A stretch of DNA of 64,000 nucleotides, from contig JBITNC010000001.1 of NCBI GenBank assembly GCA_050084985.1, positions 33,356,001 through 33,420,000 of the forward strand, in the 5' to 3' direction. Positions 58,810-64,000 of the stretch are shown here, piece by piece. A model generated the notes under the pieces. The model was not told where the DNA came from, searched no databases, and saw only the letters and a list, made by a program, of their open reading frames with translations. This stretch comes from Nageia nagi (Eukaryota; Pinophyta). The position numbers and the translations under genes were made by a program. Numbering within the stretch: position 1 is the stretch's first letter; each line of letters starts with the position of its first letter.

Positions 58810-59745
58810 CAACTTCTTTATGACCTTGGATGCCATAATAGTTACAATTACCATCAAATTTTCCTTAGGATATAGATTGTTTACTTTTCCTTTTCTATAT
58901 TTTTTCTTGAAGTGGTTGTTGTGGCCATTGTTCCTACTATTGTGGTTATTGTTTCTATTATTTCTACTACTATTATAGCCATTGCCTCTCTTTTTAAACC
59001 TTTTGAAGGAAGAAGGATAAGATTTATTTTGATGGTTGAACTTCTTTTTGAAAAGAGTTTTGGTTGCTCTAAGAGCAATATTATTATCCTTAGGATAAAA
59101 AATCAACACTTTATTGTTAAGAGTTTCTTCATACTTCAATAGGTGCCTAGAAAGGTTCTCAAGGGAGAAGACTTCTTCATCATCAAACCTTGTTTCCATA
59201 ACTATTACAAAGTTTTCAAACTTTGAAGAAAGGCTTTGAAGAATGATGAAGACAACTATTACAAAGTTTTCAAACTTTGAAGAAAGGCTTTGAAGAATGA
59301 TAAAGACCATGAACTTATTATTGATCCAATTGCACCCACAAGCAACAAGTTAAGTTCTTAGTTCAATGATTTTGTTCAAGTAGATAGCCACATTTTTATC
59401 TTCCCCTTGATGAGATTGAAGCAAATTTTAGAGAATGGTAAACCTTCTTGAAAAGTTTGAACCAAGGTAGATTTGCTTTAGCTTATCCCAAGTTTCCTTT
59501 GCCAAAGTTGAAGACAAAATCATCAAAAGCATATCATCTAAAACTACATAGCAAATCATGAAAGTTGCCAACTCATTCTTAGTGTTGTAAGTCTCTAATG
59601 CTTTCTCATCTATAGGAGGTATAAGGTTTTCATTCATTATTTGCAAAAGCTTCCTTGCCTATAATTTATCTCTCATCTAAAGTTCTCAAATTCCATAGTT
59701 GGAACCATCAAGAATGTGTTTGGGTAAAAAATATTCTCCCATTTG
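58810..59745 (-). pseudogene. Copia gag (minus element)
   Basis: It starts near 59740 with ILDGSNYGI, then NENLIPPIDEKALETYNTKN and LAKETWDKLKQIYLGSNFSR. The C-terminal part is Asn- and His-rich (RNNRNNNHNSRNNGHNNH). A zinc knuckle reads CNYYGIQGHKEVDY, with two of three Cys changed to Tyr. A 54-base in-frame tandem duplication lies at 59201-59308. Confidence 0.85.
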
Positions 59746-62590
59746 CTACACAAGAATGTGAAATAATAAGCATGTGGTTTCAATAAATAATATTAAATGT
59801 TAATATTTAACCAAGTAAATAATACATGTTACATTTAACATTAAGTACATGCTTGATTTGATTCACAAGTGCAAAATATTTTATAATTCAAATAATAACC
59901 CATGTACCTAAATACATTTCTCATCTTAAGAAATGTATATGTAGAGTGACACTATTGAGGCTTGTTTTCTTATCTAAAATTAGGCCTTCACCTAGATGCC
60001 CATTAAGAGAAGCCTAGGTCCTACCAATCCTCAACTAGTTCTCTTTGGGTAGCAATATACTCTCACAAGAAGAAATACTATTTATTTTCCCAGGTTTTGA
60101 TGTTTATTGGATCGAACAAATTATTAATCTTGATTTGGTTTCAATTTTTCCTCCTAAGTTATCAGGATAATCCCTAAATGGATGTGCATATATGTGGTAT
60201 CACTACACACATATCTATTCACCTATCGGAGTTAAATCTATACCAATAGAGGATTTAGGGGAAATTAAGAAGTACATACTTTTTACCATTTAGATCATTA
60301 GACTTAAAGGCTCTAGTCCACCTATCCTCATCTCATGGCTCCCCAAACAAGTCATGTTGTAGAATGTACATGTGGATGTGTTCATTTTAGGGGGTTGATC
60401 ATATCAATGTTTGCATTTTTGTTTGTATAAAAAAATAAAGCAACAAATGAAATATGAAGTAAGGAGCATAAATAAAACATCATCCATTCAATTTGAAACC
60501 TAAGTGTTCAATGGGTTTTATTTACCAACCCCTAAAGGACATCTTTACATCATTCCTATTTTTGCACAAGTCCATTTTGCATAAAGAAGTAAATTGCATT
60601 ATAACTTTAAAAAAAATTTAAGTAATAATCATGCATTATTAACTTAAAATTTAATCATAATCATGCAAAATTATAAAAGTTTTAAGTACTAATCATAAGT
60701 ATGCATTATAAAAATTTAAGTTCTAAAACATGCATCATTAACTCAATTTGCATTTATCTATATATTTGTAAAAAAAAATAGCATGCATTATTCAAAAATA
60801 GATAGACATGAAATATTTTATCTCACATGCTATAGATAAAACTTAAGTAAAGAATTATACAATTTTCCCCCACTTTTATTTAAAATTTATTCTAAAGTAG
60901 CATGCTATTTACTTAGAATTTTAACTAAGGAAAAAGGACAAAAATGCTAAGCATTAATGCCAACAATAAGTGCTTTATAAAAAAAAAGGGGGATTTAATA
61001 ATGTAATTATAGGCATTAAAAAATGTCTACTTCAAAAAATTGATTTTCTCCATTTAAACAAGTGTGTGTTTAATAGGCTACCATGTTCCTACTAGTACTT
61101 GAGAGAAAAAAGTCAAATAATTTTAATGCCATTTTACCTTTAAATACTCCAAGTAAAATAAAAGAATACACTAATTCAAAGGCTATTCAAGATGGAATAC
61201 TTCTTCCTAAGCAAAAAAAATGCATTTAGGTAAAAAGTGATGGCCACCCCTCCCTTACCAAGAAGGAGAATACGTTACTTGGCAAATATGTTGCAAGTAA
61301 TCAATAAAAATTCAATGCACAAATAGCAAACAATATTAAATGAATATGAAAAAATGTATTTTATTAAACAAGTAAAGTGGTTAAGGAAAAAAAAGGAGGC
61401 CTCATAGAGTAAAAAGTAGGGGGGCATCTACGCACAACCAAGGCACTAAGGAGCTTGGGAGAGACTGGCCTTGTGAGTTACCAAGGAGAGATTGGTGGAG
61501 CTCACAATGAAGGTGGAGGAGTGGCAAGGGCATCTAGAAGGAGACATAGAAAGGCACCATAGAGGACTGCAAGCAAAGGTCTATGCATAGAGGCTATGTG
61601 TGAGGAGAATTAGCCAAGCAAAGGAGGCTAGGAGGAGAGGGTTGAGCAGCCAAGCAGTGAAAGTTTCCTAGGTGATGTTCAAAGTGTGTAGTAACCAAGG
61701 GTTTGAAACAAAAAGCATAGGTTTGAGTCAACCATGGATAAGGAGTGAAGGAGTGTTTGAAACAAAAGAGCATAGGTTTGAGTTAGCCATGGTCAAGGAG
61801 TGAACAAGCCCAATGGAGAGAAGAGTGGAGGGTCTCAACTCCCCCCTTTTATGTAATACTTGAATGCTATTGAAAAATTATAATGAGCAAGAAATTTGGC
61901 AACACTTCCATGTTTGCAACCGGTAAGATACATCAGCTCCCTCAACAGCTGCTTCTCCCCTTCCTCAATAATGTTTTGAAAAATTTATTTGTATATATAT
62001 ATATATATATATTATTGTAAACTTACAAATTTTTCCTTCTTTTAATATATATATTTCAGAATGTACAAAAATTGTAAGAACTAATATTTTGCTAACATTA
62101 ATAATTTGTCATATTTCAAAGAAATGCCTTTCTTTTTAAAAAAAATAATAATATGCATTTTTTTTTCACAAAGATAATGTAGAGACAAAAATATGTTAAA
62201 TACAATATCTTTTCCTAAGATATTATTTCTCAAAAGGAAGTATGTTACTAACATTAACTATTGTAAAAATGAAGTATTATTGGAAAAAAAAATGCAATTT
62301 TTGTATACTAATCCTTTAAAAAAATTAGCAATATTCTAAGCAATAAAAATTTGTAAAAAAAATTAGCAATATGCTAAGCAATAAAAATTTGCAAAAAAAA
62401 GGTTAGGAAAAAAAATTAAAAAATTTCAAGCATACAAAATAACTAACACATCTTCACAAAGTATGTTAGTATCACAATGAAAAAATCCAAAAAATAACCA
62501 AGAAAGAAGGATTTTATACCTTATTTTACCTCAACAATGTAAAGTAGGATGGGGAATGAAGATGAACAAGAAGAAGAGCTTCCACATCAA
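59746..62590 (-). other. Long 5' leader of minus copia element
   Basis: No domain on either strand over 2.85 kb. It contains A-rich and T-rich tracts, a (TA)n run at 61990-62012, a purine-rich block at 61440-61850, and a two-copy 54-base repeat (GTTTGAAACAAAA at 61701 and 61755). It could be a true leader or may hide an older insertion I cannot recognise. Confidence 0.55.
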
Positions 62591-62602
62591 GCTTTGATAC
62601 CA
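62591..62602 (-). other. Primer-binding site of minus copia element
   Basis: The minus strand reads TGGTATCAAAGC, one base from the initiator methionine tRNA site, three bases inside the 5' LTR. Confidence 0.9.
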
Positions 62603-62605
62603 AAT

Positions 62606-63111
62606 TAAAAGAACTAACACTAACAAGATAATTCCTAAACAACCAAGATCTCTTGAAAGCTCACAATACACATCTAATAAACTCACAAATAAGACAATCT
62701 CACAAAGTAACTCAAGATGTAAAGTGGTTCCTCCAACTAGGAGTACATCCACTAACTAAATCTTTACTTCAATCATAAATACAACTCTCTTAAAATCCTT
62801 CTAATCTCAACTCCTACACTTCTATCCTATAGCATAAATTTACTCCACAAAATGGTGTATGATCACAAAGAGGGATCCTTCTATTTATAGGATAAAATCT
62901 CTCTTTGGATCACCCTTTTATCCACTGTATAATAGCATGACATGCACATCCTTTTACCTAAGGGGCATGCTCATGACATGGAGTGTAGGATAAGTTACAT
63001 TATCATATTCACTTAAATACTTAAGGTATCAAATGATACCCTTAAGTATTAGTGAAATTACATAGAAGATTTAATACAAACCTTTACAATAATGCATTAT
63101 ACATTCCAACA
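62606..63111 (-). repeat. 5' LTR of minus-strand copia element
   Basis: It pairs with 54425-54929. It ends in TTAGTGTTAGTTC plus TTTTA on the minus strand and starts TGTTGGAATGTATA. The TATA box CTATAAATAGAAGG is kept near 62885. Confidence 0.95.
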
Positions 63112-64000
63112 CCTGATCCTATAGGTGAGGAGGACATTGGGGAGGAGGTTGATGATGATGATGATGATATTAGAGTTGTAGAGGTTTTTATTGCTTGGTG
63201 GTAAGCTAACTTGGAGGCTAACAAGGGCCATTGAGTATGGTAGTAAGTGGAGGATCTTGGTACAGGTCCCAATATTGAGGTGAAGAATGATGTAGAGATG
63301 GGTTCTATAGAAGACATTTTAGATATGGAGGTCTAGGTGAAGGAGGATATTAGTGTGGGTGAGAGAGATATAAAGGAGGAGGGAACAACCCCATAGGTTC
63401 ATAACTATGACTCCTTGGTGAGATTGATGAGCTTAAGTTTCTACTTGGGCAATCATGATCATAACTTGATCATTTGCACTAGGAAAATGATTCCTTAAGA
63501 GCTTAGCTATAGTAGTATAAGCATATAAATGAGGAAAGGCTCAAATATAGGGTAGATTAGGATATATACAAGCTCAAGGAAGATATGGATCTAATCATGG
63601 TTTACTTCTCATAATAACATGTGGGTGCTGAGGGTATTGCAATAGGTGTGGAGAGACTCTCCTCCACCTTTTTTAGAGATATATATAAATATAGGGACTG
63701 CTACCATCATATTTATAACAATTAGATAGTGGGTATTCCTTTGTATGAAACCAATTTAGAGTATCCTATTCCTCCTCCAAGTTATGCTCCTTTGGAGATC
63801 AATACATTTCCTTATATAATAGTCAATACAATACAGGGCAGTACTAGTGCACAAAGAGGTAGAGTCAGGGTTATGGCTTCTCCTACTAGGAGTGTTACTA
63901 TTACTTATTCTCATCATAGGTATGGATCATCAAAGCTGAGGGTAGTAGGATGAGAGAATATTATTGGTAGTCTATCAACACAAAGAGGCTAGGATGTAGG
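63112..64000 (+). pseudogene. Plant-mobile-domain-like ORF, right part
   Basis: Directly after the target duplication the frame reads PDPIGEEDIGEEVDDDDDDI and RVVEVFIAW, then NIEVKNDVEMGSIEDILDME. Next come MSLSFYLGNHDHNLIICTRK, VGAEGIAIGVERLSSTFFRD and the open piece 63729-63953 with YEYPIPPP-like and SYAPLEINTFPYIIVNTIQ. A (GAT)n run at 63148-63168 codes the Asp tract. Function is unknown; it runs off the window. Confidence 0.5.

Larger units (their letters stand above)
54420..63116 (-). mobile_element. Ty1/copia element, 8.7 kb, TSD CCTGA
   Basis: LTRs at 54425-54929 and 62606-63111 (505 and 506 bases) are flanked by CCTGA at 54420-54424 and 63112-63116. Removing the element joins FDP to DPIGEEDIGEE in one frame of the surrounding ORF. 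The order on the minus strand is LTR, primer site, 2.9-kb leader, gag, protease, integrase, RT, RNase H, 0.8-kb tail, polypurine tract, LTR. The long leader and tail make it larger than the usual 5 kb. Confidence 0.95.

Noticed and set aside
1-64000. tRNA, rRNA, CRISPR or bacterial operon features
   Set aside because: No cloverleaf, rRNA core or regular spacer array was found, and the content is plant nuclear retrotransposon sequence.

Overview
The window looks like intergenic DNA of a large, AT-rich plant nuclear genome. A gymnosperm, perhaps a conifer, is my best guess; this is inference from the old, nested, slowly decayed LTR retrotransposons and one isolated GC-richer gene. No bacterial, organellar, rRNA, tRNA or CRISPR signal was seen. 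The only recognisable host gene is a BAHD acyltransferase on the minus strand (28376-29717). It would encode about 446 residues in one exon, but a one-base insertion splits it into two frames.

Layout from left to right. 1-2460: 3' part of a Ty3/gypsy chromovirus (RT end, RNase H, integrase, chromodomain, LTR). 2555-18352: a Tat-like Ty3/gypsy element of unusual design. Its order is LTR, gag, protease, an RNase H placed before the reverse transcriptase, RT, the usual gypsy RNase H, integrase, a long 3' ORF with a coiled coil, LTR. The left LTR is preceded by the 3' ORF of a second copy, as in a tandem array sharing one LTR. 18353-18720: a LINE tail. 19850-26362: a Ty1/copia element with both LTRs. 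26363-31500: the gene-bearing interval, with a long hairpin, a 40-bp minisatellite and the BAHD gene. 31500-38000: a decayed minus-strand element with a coiled-coil ORF and a leader or LTR full of AT palindromes. 38000-42514: a decayed plus-strand gypsy gag region hit by a solo LTR (40121-40512, target duplication CAAGT).

42520-51078: a minus-strand chromovirus with both LTRs, a primer-binding site and target duplication TTTAT. A younger non-autonomous LTR element (44099-47252, duplication TTTGT) sits in its integrase and carries an acidic ORF instead of pol genes. 51084-64000: a decayed plus-strand ORF that may carry a plant-mobile-domain-like region, with a 667-bp tandem duplication ahead of it. 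It is split by an 8.7-kb minus-strand Ty1/copia element (54425-63111, duplication CCTGA).

The element genes are almost all dead. Their stops are mostly TAG, TAA and TGA where CAG, CAA, CGA or TGG is expected, and several catalytic Asp or Glu codons have changed by transition. Four insertions are pinned to the base by matching target-site duplications, which gives a clear order of nesting.
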